DNA of 64,000 nt from Neobacillus thermocopriae (GCF_010975035.1 NZ_JAAIUV010000019.1:1-64000), one strand, 5' to 3'. Counted from the first letter of the stretch, positions 40,278 to 50,496 are shown. Notes: a model not told the origin generated them from the letters alone. Numbers and translations: made by a program.

Positions 40278-40928
40278 TTGTTAGATGAAAAGCTGCATTT
40301 TTATATAGAGGGGCTCATTCCTGAGCGAAATACATTGTTTATGGAAATGGAAGCATATGCTAAGGAACACCATGTCCCTATAATGGAACTTGCTGGAATG
40401 GAGACCATGCTTCAATTACTTAGAATCCATCGGTCCCAAAAAATTCTAGAGGTTGGAACGGCGATTGGATACTCTGCCTTAAGAATGGCAAATACTCTAA
40501 AAGATGCGCACATTATTACGATTGAACGTGATGAAAAACGGATTCAATTGGCAAAGGAATTTATTCAACGATCTGGACATCATTCTCAAATTACTCTGAT
40601 CGAAGGAGATGCGCTGGAAGTTGAGAATCTTGTTCAAAGATATGCCCCATTTGATGCGATTTTTATTGATGCAGCAAAAGGTCAATATCAAAAATTCTTT
40701 ACGATCTATTCACAATATTTAAACCCTGATGGAATGATTATTACAGATAATGTTCTATTTAAAGGACTTGTTGCAGAGACGAATATAGAATCCAAAAGAA
40801 CTCGAAATCTTGTTAAAAAGATCGATGAATTTAACCGTTGGTTAATGAGTCATCCTGATTATGATTCCATTATTCTTCCTGTTGGAGATGGGGTTGCCAT
40901 TAGTAGAAGAAGAGGTGAGAGCAAATGA
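40278..40928 (+). CDS. trmR: tRNA 5-hydroxyuridine methyltransferase TrmR (YrrM)
   Basis: 216 residues, class I SAM-dependent O-methyltransferase of the caffeoyl-CoA OMT type: motif I KILEVGTAIGYSALRMA (about residues 55-71) and the metal-binding FIDAAKGQY (about 131). In B. subtilis TrmR methylates ho5U34 to mo5U34 in tRNA. The two following genes supply the hydroxylation step, so the whole modification route is together. TTG at 40278 follows GAGGTGAGG. It overlaps trhP1 by 4 bases. Confidence 0.93.
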   Translation: MLDEKLHFYIEGLIPERNTLFMEMEAYAKEHHVPIMELAGMETMLQLLRIHRSQKILEVGTAIGYSALRMANTLKDAHIITIERDEKRIQLAKEFIQRSGHHSQITLIEGDALEVENLVQRYAPFDAIFIDAAKGQYQKFFTIYSQYLNPDGMIITDNVLFKGLVAETNIESKRTRNLVKKIDEFNRWLMSHPDYDSIILPVGDGVAISRRRGESK

Positions 40929-41854
40929 AAAAAACGGAATTACTAGTTACTCCGATTTCGGTTGATGATATTGTACCATTAGCAGATGCAGGAGCGGATG
41001 CCTTTGTAGTTGGTGAACAACGATATGGTTTAAGGCTCGCCGGTGAGTTTAATAGGGAGCAAGTTAAAAAGGCGATCGAACTGGCACACTCTAAAGGTAA
41101 AAAAGTATATGTAGCCATGAATGCGATTTTTCATAATGATAAAGTGGATGAATTGAACGATTATATACAATTTGTCTCTGATGCCAAAGCAGATGCGATT
41201 ATTTTTGGTGATCCGGCTGTTCTTATGGCCGTAAGAGAGACAGAACCAAAAATGAAGCTTCATTGGAGTACGGAAACAACGGGAACAAACTGGTATACTT
41301 GCAACTATTGGGGTAGAAAAGGCGCGAAAAGAGCAGTATTAGCTCGTGAAATCAACATGGACGCAATATTAGAAATTAAGGAAAAGGCGGAAGTGGAGAT
41401 TGAAGTACAGGTACATGGCATGAGCTGTATGTTCCAATCAAAGCGTTCTCTTCTTGGTAACTACTTTGAGTATCAAGGAAAAGTGATGGAGATTGAAAAG
41501 GGCAAAGAGCAAAAGAATATGTTCCTTCACGATAAAGAGCGCGATAATAAATATCCGATATTTGAAGATGAAAATGGGACTCATATTATGAGCCCAAATG
41601 ATATTTGTATTATTGATGAGCTTCAAGATATGCTTGAAGCTGGAGTTGATTCTTTTAAAATTGACGGGATTTTAAAAAGTCCTGAATATATTTTGGAAGT
41701 AACAAAATTATACCGTAAAGCCATCGATTTATATTATGAAAACCCAGATCTTTATGAAGATCAAAAGGACGAGCTATTGGCTGCGATTGAGAAAATTCAG
41801 CCGCCAAACCGTCCGCTCGATACAGGATTCTTCTTCAAAGAAACTGTATATTAA
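40925..41854 (+). CDS. trhP1: Peptidase U32-like tRNA hydroxylation protein TrhP1 (YrrN)
   Basis: 309 residues, U32 family, lacking protease evidence. ADAFVVGEQRYGLRLAGEF and VEIEVQVHGMSCMFQSKRSLLGNYF are characteristic. In B. subtilis YrrN and YrrO are needed for prephenate-dependent ho5U34 formation. The ATG overlaps the trmR stop (ATGA). Confidence 0.92.
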   Translation: MKKTELLVTPISVDDIVPLADAGADAFVVGEQRYGLRLAGEFNREQVKKAIELAHSKGKKVYVAMNAIFHNDKVDELNDYIQFVSDAKADAIIFGDPAVLMAVRETEPKMKLHWSTETTGTNWYTCNYWGRKGAKRAVLAREINMDAILEIKEKAEVEIEVQVHGMSCMFQSKRSLLGNYFEYQGKVMEIEKGKEQKNMFLHDKERDNKYPIFEDENGTHIMSPNDICIIDELQDMLEAGVDSFKIDGILKSPEYILEVTKLYRKAIDLYYENPDLYEDQKDELLAAIEKIQPPNRPLDTGFFFKETVY

Positions 41855-41881
41855 TTTTCCATAGAAGGAGGAGTTCAAATC

Positions 41882-43153
41882 TTGAATACAGTTAAAGATA
41901 AGATTTCTGAGATTATAGATGGAAAACGTGTCATTGTGAAAAAGCCGGAACTCCTTGCACCTGCAGGCAATCTTGAAAAACTGAAAATTGCTGTTCATTA
42001 TGGAGCAGATGCCGTGTTTATTGGTGGACAGGAATATGGACTTCGCTCCAATGCAGATAATTTTACCTTGGAGGAAATGAAGGAAGGGGTAGAATTTGCA
42101 AAAAAATACGGAGCTAAAATATATGTAACAACCAATATTTATGCTCATAATGAAAATATTGACGGTCTTGAAGAATACTTGATTGGGTTAAAAGAAGCTG
42201 GAGTTCATGGAGTAATTGTAGCGGATCCGCTTATTATTGAAACTTGTCGTCGCGTTGCTCCGGAAATTGAGGTTCACTTGAGTACGCAGCAGTCTCTGTC
42301 AAACTGGAAGGCAGTCCAATTCTGGAAAGAAGAAGGACTTGAGCGAGTTGTTTTAGCGCGTGAGACAAGTGCTGAAGAAATTAAAGAAATAAAGGAAAAG
42401 GTAGATATTGAAATTGAAACCTTTATTCATGGGGCAATGTGTATTGCTTATTCTGGACGTTGTACATTAAGTAATCATATGACAGCGCGTGATTCTAACC
42501 GTGGTGGTTGCTGCCAGTCTTGTCGCTGGGATTATGACCTCTATCAGCTGGAAGGAAATAATCAAGAGACACCACTATTTTCAGAAGGTGACGCACCTTT
42601 TGCAATGAGCCCTAAGGATTTAAATCTGATTCAGTCTATTCCTAAAATGATTGAATTGGGTATCGACAGCTTGAAAATTGAAGGTCGTATGAAATCCATT
42701 CACTATATTGCCACAGTTGTTAGTGTTTATCGCAAAGTAATCGATGCTTATTGTGCTGACCCTGATAATTTTGTCATTAAGAGTGAATGGTTAAAAGAGC
42801 TTGATAAATGTGCCAACCGTGAAACCGCACCTGCATTTTTTGAAGGTGTTCCGGGGTATAAAGAGCAAATGTTTGGTAATCATAGCAAAAAAACTAGCTT
42901 TGAATTTGTTGGGCTAGTATTGGATTATGATAAAGAAACACAAATGGTTACTTTACAGCAGCGCAACCATTTTAAACCGGGAGATGAAGTCGAGTTCTTT
43001 GGACCAGAAATTCAGAATTTTACCCATGTGATTGATAAAATTTGGGATGAAAAAGGAAATGAACTGGATGCAGCTAGACATCCGCTTCAAATTGTACGTT
43101 TTAAACTGGACAAACCGGTTTATCCAAACAACATGATGCGAAAGGAGAACTAA
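41882..43153 (+). CDS. trhP2: Peptidase U32-like tRNA hydroxylation protein TrhP2 (YrrO)
   Basis: 423 residues. [20 protein letters not shown] and the cysteine-rich signature [13 protein letters not shown]...[11 protein letters not shown] fit the catalytic U32 protein TrhP; the conserved cysteines may hold an Fe-S cluster. It has a C-terminal beta domain (about residues 335-410) that TrhP1 lacks. TTG at 41882 is chosen because AGAAGGAGGAG lies upstream. Works with TrhP1 and TrmR. Confidence 0.92.
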   Translation: MNTVKDKISEIIDGKRVIVKKPELLAPAGNLEKLKIAVHYGADAVFIGGQEYGLRSNADNFTLEEMKEGVEFAKKYGAKIYVTTNIYAHNENIDGLEEYLIGLKEAGVHGVIVADPLIIETCRRVAPEIEVHLSTQQSLSNWKAVQFWKEEGLERVVLARETSAEEIKEIKEKVDIEIETFIHGAMCIAYSGRCTLSNHMTARDSNRGGCCQSCRWDYDLYQLEGNNQETPLFSEGDAPFAMSPKDLNLIQSIPKMIELGIDSLKIEGRMKSIHYIATVVSVYRKVIDAYCADPDNFVIKSEWLKELDKCANRETAPAFFEGVPGYKEQMFGNHSKKTSFEFVGLVLDYDKETQMVTLQQRNHFKPGDEVEFFGPEIQNFTHVIDKIWDEKGNELDAARHPLQIVRFKLDKPVYPNNMMRKEN

Positions 43154-43157
43154 CTTA

Positions 43158-43790
43158 ATGCGCAAACCGGTTGTAATTGGTGTAACCGGCGGTTCCGGGT
43201 CGGGGAAAACCAGTGTAACAAAAGCGATTTATGAAAGATTTAAAGATCATTCGATTTTAGTCATTGAACAGGATTTTTATTATAAGGACCAAAGTCATTT
43301 GCCGTTTGAAGAACGTTTAAAAACGAATTATGACCATCCGTTGGCCTTTGATAATGATTTGTTGATTGAACATATTGAGAAACTTTTAAGATATGAACCG
43401 ATTGAAAAACCTGTTTATGATTATGCTCTCCATACGCGTTCGGATCAAATTATTCACGTGGAACCGAAGGATGTTATAATTGTAGAGGGGATTTTGGTTC
43501 TTGAGGATAAGCGTCTTCGTGAGTTGATGGATATCAAGGTATTTGTGGATACGGATGCTGACATTAGAATTATCCGTCGCCTACAAAGGGATATTCAAGA
43601 ACGTGGACGCACTTTGGATTCTGTCATTGATCAATATGTTAATGTTGTACGTCCAATGCATAATCAATTTATTGAACCAACCAAGCGCTACGCGGACATC
43701 ATTATTCCGGAAGGCGGACAAAATTTTGTTGCTATTGATTTAATGGTCACTAAAATTCAAACAATTCTTGAACAAAAAGTAATTTTATGA
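43158..43790 (+). CDS. udk: Uridine kinase
   Basis: 210 residues. P-loop [19 protein letters not shown] (residues 8-26) and the [17 protein letters not shown] segment for nucleoside binding. It phosphorylates uridine and cytidine. It follows trhP2 after 4 bases and ends the trmR-trhP1-trhP2-udk run. A GC-rich hairpin near 43821-43846 has no T-run and may be a weak terminator. Confidence 0.96.
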   Translation: MRKPVVIGVTGGSGSGKTSVTKAIYERFKDHSILVIEQDFYYKDQSHLPFEERLKTNYDHPLAFDNDLLIEHIEKLLRYEPIEKPVYDYALHTRSDQIIHVEPKDVIIVEGILVLEDKRLRELMDIKVFVDTDADIRIIRRLQRDIQERGRTLDSVIDQYVNVVRPMHNQFIEPTKRYADIIIPEGGQNFVAIDLMVTKIQTILEQKVIL

Positions 43791-43855
43791 AACAATAGCA
43801 AAAGATAATGAAAAAGTTTGCGCGCGCCCTATTTATAGGACGCGCTCCTACTTAT

Positions 43856-43885
43856 TTGCATTTAGGCATACTTATTACATATTAT
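43856..43885 (+). promoter_or_regulatory. Candidate promoter for greA
   Basis: TTGCAT (43856-43861), 18-base spacer, TATTAT (43880-43885). The start would fall near 43892. Confidence 0.6.
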
Positions 43886-43932
43886 TCATACACAATCTAT
43901 GGGGGTTGTGAACACTAGAAGGAGTGAGGGTT

Positions 43933-44409
43933 TTGTCTACAGAGAAAGTTTTCCCAATGACACAAGCTGGAAAAGAAAAATTGGAACAGGAGCTTGAATA
44001 CTTAAAAACCGTTAAACGGAAAGAGGTAGTAGAGAGAATTAAGATTGCCAGAAGTTTTGGGGATTTATCAGAAAACTCTGAGTATGATTCCGCAAAAGAA
44101 GAGCAAGCCTTTGTAGAAGGTAGAATTACAACCTTAGAAAATATGATTCGTAATGCGAAGATTATTGATGAAGGAGAAATGCTTGGTGATACGGTCACAC
44201 TAGGTTCCTCAGTTACATTTGTGGAACTTCCGGATGGAGAGGAAGAAACGTATACCATTGTTGGAAGTGCGGAAGCCGATCCGTTTGAAGGAAAAATTTC
44301 CAATGATTCTCCGATAGCCAAAAGCCTGTTAGGTAAAAAAGTAGGCGATCAAGTTACTGTTCAAACTCCAGGCGGAGAAATGAATGTTCGAATTGTGAGC
44401 ATTAAATAA
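43933..44409 (+). CDS. greA: Transcription elongation factor GreA
   Basis: 158 residues: N-terminal coiled coil (about 10-75, with [19 protein letters not shown] at its tip) and a C-terminal FKBP-like domain with [19 protein letters not shown]. It reactivates backtracked RNA polymerase by transcript cleavage. TTG at 43933 fits AAGGAGTGA and gives the usual length; a GTG at 43924 would overlap that site. Confidence 0.96.
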   Translation: MSTEKVFPMTQAGKEKLEQELEYLKTVKRKEVVERIKIARSFGDLSENSEYDSAKEEQAFVEGRITTLENMIRNAKIIDEGEMLGDTVTLGSSVTFVELPDGEEETYTIVGSAEADPFEGKISNDSPIAKSLLGKKVGDQVTVQTPGGEMNVRIVSIK

Positions 44410-44443
44410 ACTAAAATTTATGTATTATCGTTTGAAATACATC

Positions 44444-44476
44444 CACCTCGTCAACACTTTTGACGAGGTGTTTTTT
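44444..44476 (+). terminator. greA terminator overlapping the next gene's ribosome binding site
   Basis: CACCTCGTCA (44444-44453) pairs exactly with TGACGAGGTG (44461-44470) around a 7-base loop, followed by TTTTTT (44471-44476) and then directly by the ATG at 44477. The GAGGTG within the 3' arm is the only ribosome binding site for that ATG. Confidence 0.9.
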
Positions 44477-46225
44477 ATGTGGAGAAAAAGAACCGTAGGC
44501 TGGCTTATATTATGTATGGTTTGTTTATTGCTCCTAATCGCTCGATTAGTTCAAATTCAATTGTTGGACACTGAATCGTTTTCAAAACATAATGTAAATT
44601 TACTTGAAGAAAGTGTGAAGCAAAGGACTCAAGAATTAGTTATAGATAGCGGCAGAGGGGATTTTCTTGATCGTAACGGTGAGCTACTTACGCATAAAAA
44701 GCTACGAGTGCTTGTATTGTTCCCATTTTTAAAGAAAATAGATTGGGACGCAGAAAAGGTGGCCGAAATAGCAGGGATTTCGAACCAAGCTCTTCGAAAT
44801 GCTGTAGAAAATGCGAAAAAGCCATTTGCCTTCGGTGAACCCTACCCTATTGAACTAACCACTTCACAAATGGAGAGAATCAATGCTTTAAAAATACCTG
44901 GTGTTTTTGCAGTGGAAAAAAAATTTGAACGGGCTAGTGTTCCTGCTGAACAGTTAATTGGTTTAACTGGAGAAAATGCCTCATTGCTTAAAAAACGCTA
45001 CCCGGAAAAAGAATTACCAGAAAAAACACAGGTTGGGGTATCTGGGCTTGAGGAAAGTTTTGATGAATTTCTCTTACCAGAAGGGCCAACAAAGCTAGTT
45101 TATCATGTTGATGGAGGTGGGGCTCCATTGTTTGGGATTAATGTAAAATATGTCGATCCAGCTAACCCATTTTATCCAGTAAATGTTCGAACTACCATTG
45201 ATCAAACAATTCAACAGAAGGCGGAGGAGTTAGTGGATCAATACAAGATTAAAAAAGGCGGACTTGTCCTTCTTAATATTGAAGATAATAGTGTCTTGGC
45301 CATGGTTTCTCGCCCGAAAATCAATAAAAAGAATCCCTATGAAGGATCAGGTATTACTAATAGAATGTTAAAACAGGAGATTATGGGATCTGTTTTTAAA
45401 ACTGTTGTCGCAGCTGCAGCCATTGAGCATAATTTGGATGATCCAACTCGAATTTTTGATTGTACGAAAAAAATTAATGGAAAACCTGAACGAAAGTATA
45501 ACCATGGGAAATTAAATTTTACCGAAAGTTTTGCTAGAAGTTGTAACCGAACTTTTGGGGAGCTAGCAAAAGAATTGCAAAAAAAAGATCCATCTATATT
45601 GGAAGAATATGCAGAAAAACTATCATTGATCGGATCTGTCGGCTGGAAGGGAGAAATTTATCATACCGATGACTTCAGACAGTTTCCAAATGAGGATAAG
45701 GGACGAGTATTTTTATCTGATGAAGCTAGAAAGGATGCTAATTTCGTAGCTATGTCAGGGATTGGGCAGCATGAGGTGAGAGCGACACCATTAGCTGTAG
45801 CAAATATGATGGCAACCATCGCCAGAGGCGGTCAAAAGGAAATGGTAAGAGCTGTTTCTAAAATTCAATATAAAAATGGTACGACAATGGTTGAATTTCC
45901 TGAAAAAAATTTATCAGGGGAATCCATTTCTCCCTATACAGCTATGAAATTGCAAAAATTATTGCGTGAAGTTGTTTTGAATCCAAATGGTACTGGGAGA
46001 GCTTTAAGTTCTCTTCCTTATTCAGTTGCAGGAAAGTCTGGTACCGCTGAAACGGGAAAATATGAGGACGGAAAGCAGCTTCATAATAAGTGGTTTGCTG
46101 GCTATTTTCCTTTTGAAAAACCGAAATACGCGTTAGTCGTAGTGAATTTGGATGTAAAAGAAACAGGAAACACGGTTAATCTAATATTTGCGGACATGGT
46201 TAAAATGTTGTATGAACTCGATTAA
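44477..46225 (+). CDS. pbpI: Class B penicillin-binding protein (PbpI/YrrR-like)
   Basis: 582 residues. One N-terminal membrane anchor (about 8-28), a dimerisation domain, then the transpeptidase domain with SVFK (about residue 305), SCN (about 353) and KSGTA (about 525): the three active-site motifs are intact. It is a D,D-transpeptidase of the FtsI group. ATG at 44477 follows the terminator T-run; an upstream ATG at 44420 has no binding site and would run through the hairpin. YrrS follows. Confidence 0.93.
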   Translation: MWRKRTVGWLILCMVCLLLLIARLVQIQLLDTESFSKHNVNLLEESVKQRTQELVIDSGRGDFLDRNGELLTHKKLRVLVLFPFLKKIDWDAEKVAEIAGISNQALRNAVENAKKPFAFGEPYPIELTTSQMERINALKIPGVFAVEKKFERASVPAEQLIGLTGENASLLKKRYPEKELPEKTQVGVSGLEESFDEFLLPEGPTKLVYHVDGGGAPLFGINVKYVDPANPFYPVNVRTTIDQTIQQKAEELVDQYKIKKGGLVLLNIEDNSVLAMVSRPKINKKNPYEGSGITNRMLKQEIMGSVFKTVVAAAAIEHNLDDPTRIFDCTKKINGKPERKYNHGKLNFTESFARSCNRTFGELAKELQKKDPSILEEYAEKLSLIGSVGWKGEIYHTDDFRQFPNEDKGRVFLSDEARKDANFVAMSGIGQHEVRATPLAVANMMATIARGGQKEMVRAVSKIQYKNGTTMVEFPEKNLSGESISPYTAMKLQKLLREVVLNPNGTGRALSSLPYSVAGKSGTAETGKYEDGKQLHNKWFAGYFPFEKPKYALVVVNLDVKETGNTVNLIFADMVKMLYELD

Positions 46226-46311
46226 ACCGGGCTAATAAGGAAAATTCCTTCAAGTTCTTTTGAAATCATGTTAAAATATTCACAGCCTGATGGAAGGAAG
46301 GAGTGTTTATT

Positions 46312-46992
46312 TTGAATAATGATTTTCAGAAGAACTCACGTTCATTGTATCGTGCTAAAAGAAGGAAAACGAATTTAATCTTAAATAGTTTGATTGTAAT
46401 TGTTCTTACATTAATCATAATCGTAGCCTATAATATTTTTGCTACTGGCAATGATGAAAAAGCTACAACCCAGGAGGCATCTCCAAAAACCGAGCATAAG
46501 ACAGCGACAAATAATAAAGAAAAGAAAGAGGAAACAGAGGAAAAGAAAGATGAAAAGGTAGAAGAGTCCTCTAAGGAGGAAGATGCTAACCTAGAAGAGG
46601 AACAGGAAGAAGAAGCCTCTGCATCTGAACAAGCGGATGAATCTCAAGCAGTTATTACTGAAGGAGGCAGTAACTCCAATGTTATAAGGACAATTGTTAA
46701 CCCTTCATGGAAACCAGTTGGGACAACCCAAACGGGAGAACATACAGTCGTATATGATAAATCTTCTGTTGACTGGCAGGAAATGTTAAATGCCATTTCA
46801 TATGCAACTGGTTTAGATCAAAGCAATATGACTGTTTATTGGCTTGGGAGGGATCGAACAACGGCTAATTCTTCAATAGGAACAGTGGCTTCTAAAGACA
46901 AATCGTTAAAATATAAAGTGTATATTACGTGGGTAGACAATGAAGGTTGGATGCCGACGAAAGTGGAAGAAATAGCTGAAATTCAAAGATAG
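46312..46992 (+). CDS. yrrS: Membrane-anchored DUF1510 protein YrrS
   Basis: 226 residues. A basic N-terminus (YRAKRRKTN), one membrane segment (about 22-42), then a low-complexity Glu/Lys/Ala/Ser linker (about 50-115) and a C-terminal DUF1510 domain (about 120-226). It accompanies the PBP gene in bacilli and may assist it; the function is not established. TTG at 46312 with AAGGAGTG; GTG at 46303 is an alternative. Confidence 0.88.
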   Translation: MNNDFQKNSRSLYRAKRRKTNLILNSLIVIVLTLIIIVAYNIFATGNDEKATTQEASPKTEHKTATNNKEKKEETEEKKDEKVEESSKEEDANLEEEQEEEASASEQADESQAVITEGGSNSNVIRTIVNPSWKPVGTTQTGEHTVVYDKSSVDWQEMLNAISYATGLDQSNMTVYWLGRDRTTANSSIGTVASKDKSLKYKVYITWVDNEGWMPTKVEEIAEIQR

Positions 46993-47000
46993 CGAATGAA

Positions 47001-47041
47001 AATAGGACAGTGCTCTTATCGAGCGCCGTCCTATTTATTTT
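47001..47041 (+). terminator. Terminator of pbpI-yrrS
   Basis: AATAGGACAGTGCTC pairs with GAGCGCCGTCCTATT (two mismatches), followed by a T-rich tract. Confidence 0.85.
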
Positions 47042-47086
47042 GAAACAGTCCTCATTCGTAATTCATAGTATACTTATAGAAATTTT

Positions 47087-47139
47087 GTTACATTCACGTA
47101 ACTCGATGTTGGAAAGTATGAATGAAATGATGGTACAAT
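47087..47139 (+). promoter_or_regulatory. Candidate promoter and dyad for mtnN-mccAB
   Basis: A TGGTACAAT extended -10 (47131-47139) has TTGGAA (47109-47114) 19 bases upstream. GTTAC-N6-GTAAC (47087-47102) is a dyad just before the -35. CymR control is expected from B. subtilis, but I could not confirm a CymR site by eye. Confidence 0.5.
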
Positions 47140-47142
47140 GAG

Positions 47143-47201
47143 AGTTGCGGATACGATGGAAGAAACTGAGGAAAATAAAAGGAAGAAATCGTTTAGCAAC
47201 T
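47143..47201 (+). other. Structured 5' leader hairpin before mtnN
   Basis: AGTTGC (47143-47148) pairs with GCAACT (47196-47201), and ACGAT (47153-47157) with ATCGT (47188-47192), giving a two-part stem with a 4/3-base internal loop and a 30-base apical loop. It starts within a few bases of the predicted transcription start. It is not a SAM riboswitch that I recognise. Confidence 0.55.
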
Positions 47202-47233
47202 AAGACTTTGTAAATGGTAGGAGAGAGGGAAAA

Positions 47234-47941
47234 ATGAAAATTGCTATAATTGGAGCAATGGAAGAAGAAGTTACGTTATTACGTGAACATATTGAAAATA
47301 AAACGCAAGAAACAGTGGCGGGATGTGAATTCACGTTTGGTAAGATGCATGGTACGGATGTCATTTTATTACGTTCAGGAATTGGAAAAGTTAATGCAGC
47401 CATGTCTACCACTATTTTGCTTGAAAAATATAAACCTGATTGCATCATAAATACAGGATCAGCTGGTGGATTAAATCCAGATTTAAATGTTGGAGATGCC
47501 GTTATATCGACAGAAGTCCGCCACCACGATGTTGATGTAACCGCATTTGGTTATGAATATGGTCAGGTACCACAGCTTCCAGCAGCCTTCCTCGCAGACG
47601 AGAAATTATTAACTGTAGCTGAAAAGGCTGCAAAAGAATTGGATAATTTTAAAGTCGTAAGAGGATTAATTGCTACAGGCGATTCTTTCATGGAAAATGC
47701 TGAACGGGTAGAATATATCCGGACAAAATTTAACGATTTGCAAGCAGTGGAAATGGAAGCAGCAGCTATTGCTCAGGTAGCCCATCGTTTTGAAGTACCT
47801 TTTGTGATTATCCGTTCGCTTTCAGACATCGCTGGTAAGGAATCAAACATTTCATTTGACCAGTTTATTGATAAAGCAGCTACTAATTCCGCCACTTTGG
47901 TCATGAAAATGGTTGCAGAATTGAGTACTGACAATCAATAA
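47234..47941 (+). CDS. mtnN: 5'-methylthioadenosine/S-adenosylhomocysteine nucleosidase
   Basis: 235 residues. IGAMEEEV at the start, [21 protein letters not shown] and [11 protein letters not shown], with the catalytic Asp in SDIAGKE. It splits MTA and SAH to adenine and the thiosugar. First gene of a run with mccA and mccB. B. subtilis has a methyltransferase gene, yrrT, before mtnN; it is absent here. Confidence 0.96.
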   Translation: MKIAIIGAMEEEVTLLREHIENKTQETVAGCEFTFGKMHGTDVILLRSGIGKVNAAMSTTILLEKYKPDCIINTGSAGGLNPDLNVGDAVISTEVRHHDVDVTAFGYEYGQVPQLPAAFLADEKLLTVAEKAAKELDNFKVVRGLIATGDSFMENAERVEYIRTKFNDLQAVEMEAAAIAQVAHRFEVPFVIIRSLSDIAGKESNISFDQFIDKAATNSATLVMKMVAELSTDNQ

Positions 47942-48005
47942 TGGATTGACTCTAAATATGTTTGTTAATTAGAGCGCAAATCAATGGCCTAATAGGAGTG
48001 AAAAA

Positions 48006-48929
48006 ATGAAGGTATATAAAAACGTCCATGAATTAATTGGGCATACCCCATTAGTTGAAATTACTCAGTTTTCTTTACCTGAAGGCGTTCGCTTATTCGC
48101 AAAACTGGAATTTATGAATCCGGGTGGAAGTGTCAAAGACCGGCTTGGTATGCAATTGCTACATGAAGCATTTGCAAGTGGTAAATTAAAAAAAGGTGGA
48201 ACCATTATTGAACCAACTGCAGGAAATACAGGCATAGGTTTGGCACTTGCTGCTATAAATAAAGGAATACAAGTTATTTTCTGTATTCCAGAAAAGTTTA
48301 GTATGGAAAAGCAGGAAATTATGAAAGCTCTTGGCGCTAAAATTGTCCATACACCAACAGAAAAAGGAATCAAAGGTGCCATTGAGAAAGCAAAGGAGCT
48401 TCTTCAAGAAATTCCTGGTTCCTATTGTCCACAACAATTTGCTAATCCAGCTAATCCAGAAACTTATTATAAAACACTTGGTCCAGAACTATGGGAACAG
48501 TTGGATGGGCAACTTCATATATTTGTGGCCGGTGCTGGATCAGGTGGTACATTTATGGGGACAGCCCGCTATTTAAAAGAGCAAAACAAGGAGATCAAAA
48601 CGGTCATCGTGGAGCCTGAAGGTTCCATTTTAAATGGTGGAGAGCCAGGCCCGCATAAAACAGAAGGTATTGGAATGGAATTTTTGCCACCATTTATGGA
48701 TCCTTCCTATTTTGATGCTATCCATACTGTTTTGGATAAAGATGCTTTCTTTTATGTAAAAGAACTTGCTGCTAAAGAAGGATTGCTGGTGGGTAGTTCT
48801 TCAGGGGCCGCATTTTATGCAGCATTAATAGAAGCTAAGACAGCCAAACCAGGTACTAATATTGTAGTGGTATTTCCTGATGGTAGTGAGCGTTACTTAA
48901 GCAAAAAGATTTTTGAAGGTGGGATATAA
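48006..48929 (+). CDS. mccA: Cystathionine beta-synthase, O-acetylserine dependent (MccA)
   Basis: 307 residues, PLP fold type II. The PLP lysine lies in NPGGSVKDRLGMQLL (about residue 42) and the phosphate-binding loop in EPTAGNTGIGLA. It resembles CysK, but the adjacent mccB and mtnN point to YrhA/MccA, which condenses O-acetylserine with homocysteine. It abuts mccB without a gap. Confidence 0.92.
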   Translation: MKVYKNVHELIGHTPLVEITQFSLPEGVRLFAKLEFMNPGGSVKDRLGMQLLHEAFASGKLKKGGTIIEPTAGNTGIGLALAAINKGIQVIFCIPEKFSMEKQEIMKALGAKIVHTPTEKGIKGAIEKAKELLQEIPGSYCPQQFANPANPETYYKTLGPELWEQLDGQLHIFVAGAGSGGTFMGTARYLKEQNKEIKTVIVEPEGSILNGGEPGPHKTEGIGMEFLPPFMDPSYFDAIHTVLDKDAFFYVKELAAKEGLLVGSSSGAAFYAALIEAKTAKPGTNIVVVFPDGSERYLSKKIFEGGI

Positions 48930-50063
<1,134 letters not shown>

Positions 50064-50071
50064 TGACCAAA

Positions 50072-50114
50072 AGGTAACAGAGACATATGGAAGTTTCATA
50101 TGGTCCCTGTTACC
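50072..50114 (+). terminator. Long hairpin after mccB
   Basis: AGGTAACAG-GACATATG pairs with CATATG-CCCTGTTACCT around AAGTTT with small internal loops. The T-run is poor (TCTATT), so it is a weak terminator or mRNA end. Confidence 0.65.
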
Positions 50115-50237
50115 TCTATTAATATTTAATGTGTATTTTCTTTGATTTTGTGAGGAAAAAAACATTCGAAGAAGTAGATAAAAAGAGGTCATAAGAGGTA
50201 CAGGATTTTTATTTCTTTAAAAAATTCTGAAAAAAGG

Positions 50238-50280
50238 TTTACAAATTTTATCATTGTGGATATACTTACCTTTGTAAGTA
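50238..50280 (+). promoter_or_regulatory. Promoter with overlapping palindromic operator for a tiny ORF
   Basis: TTTACA (50238-50243), 17-base spacer, TATACT (50261-50266). TACTTAC (50263-50269) and GTAAGTA (50274-50280) form a perfect 7-bp dyad with a 4-base centre that covers the -10 end and the start point. A dimeric repressor binding here would block initiation; which one is not known. Confidence 0.7.
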
Positions 50281-50305
50281 AAAAATTCTAAGGAGGTTGA
50301 AGGTA

Positions 50306-50386
50306 ATGTTATTAATTTATACAAGTGCAATGAAAACTTTATATTTTAATAACACACATTCGACCAGATTGGAATGGATTGCTTAA
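50306..50386 (+). CDS. Tiny ORF, 26 residues, unrecognised
   Basis: ATG at 50306 with AGGAGG (50290-50295) 10 bases upstream and TAA at 50384. The peptide begins with hydrophobic residues (MLLIYTSAMKTLYF) and ends in TRLEWIA. It has its own promoter with operator and ends before a strong terminator, so a complete small gene is visible. No family recognised; it is part of the same cluster as a YrzI homologue. Confidence 0.6.
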   Translation: MLLIYTSAMKTLYFNNTHSTRLEWIA

Positions 50387-50412
50387 TTTTTATTATATGC
50401 TTACATATCCAT

Positions 50413-50444
50413 GCCGCAGGGAGAATGGTGCCCTGCGGCTTTTT
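50413..50444 (+). terminator. First of two similar terminators
   Basis: GCCGCAGGG pairs with CCCTGCGGC around AGAATGGTG, then five Ts. Confidence 0.92.
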
Positions 50445-50464
50445 GTGTCAGTTTTTCTGATATG

Positions 50465-50496
50465 GCCGCAAGGGGATGACTTCTTGCGGCTTTTTT
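50465..50496 (+). terminator. Second of two similar terminators
   Basis: GCCGCAAG pairs with CTTGCGGC around a 10-base loop, then six Ts. Stem and spacing resemble the terminator 52 bases upstream, as if duplicated. Confidence 0.9.

Noticed and set aside
43821-43846. GC-rich hairpin after udk as a terminator
   Set aside because: Stem GCGCG..CGCGC is plausible, but no T-run follows; only mentioned under udk.
47087-47102. GTTAC-N6-GTAAC as a CymR site
   Set aside because: It is a dyad near the promoter, but I could not match it to a CymR consensus that I can state reliably; listed only as a dyad.
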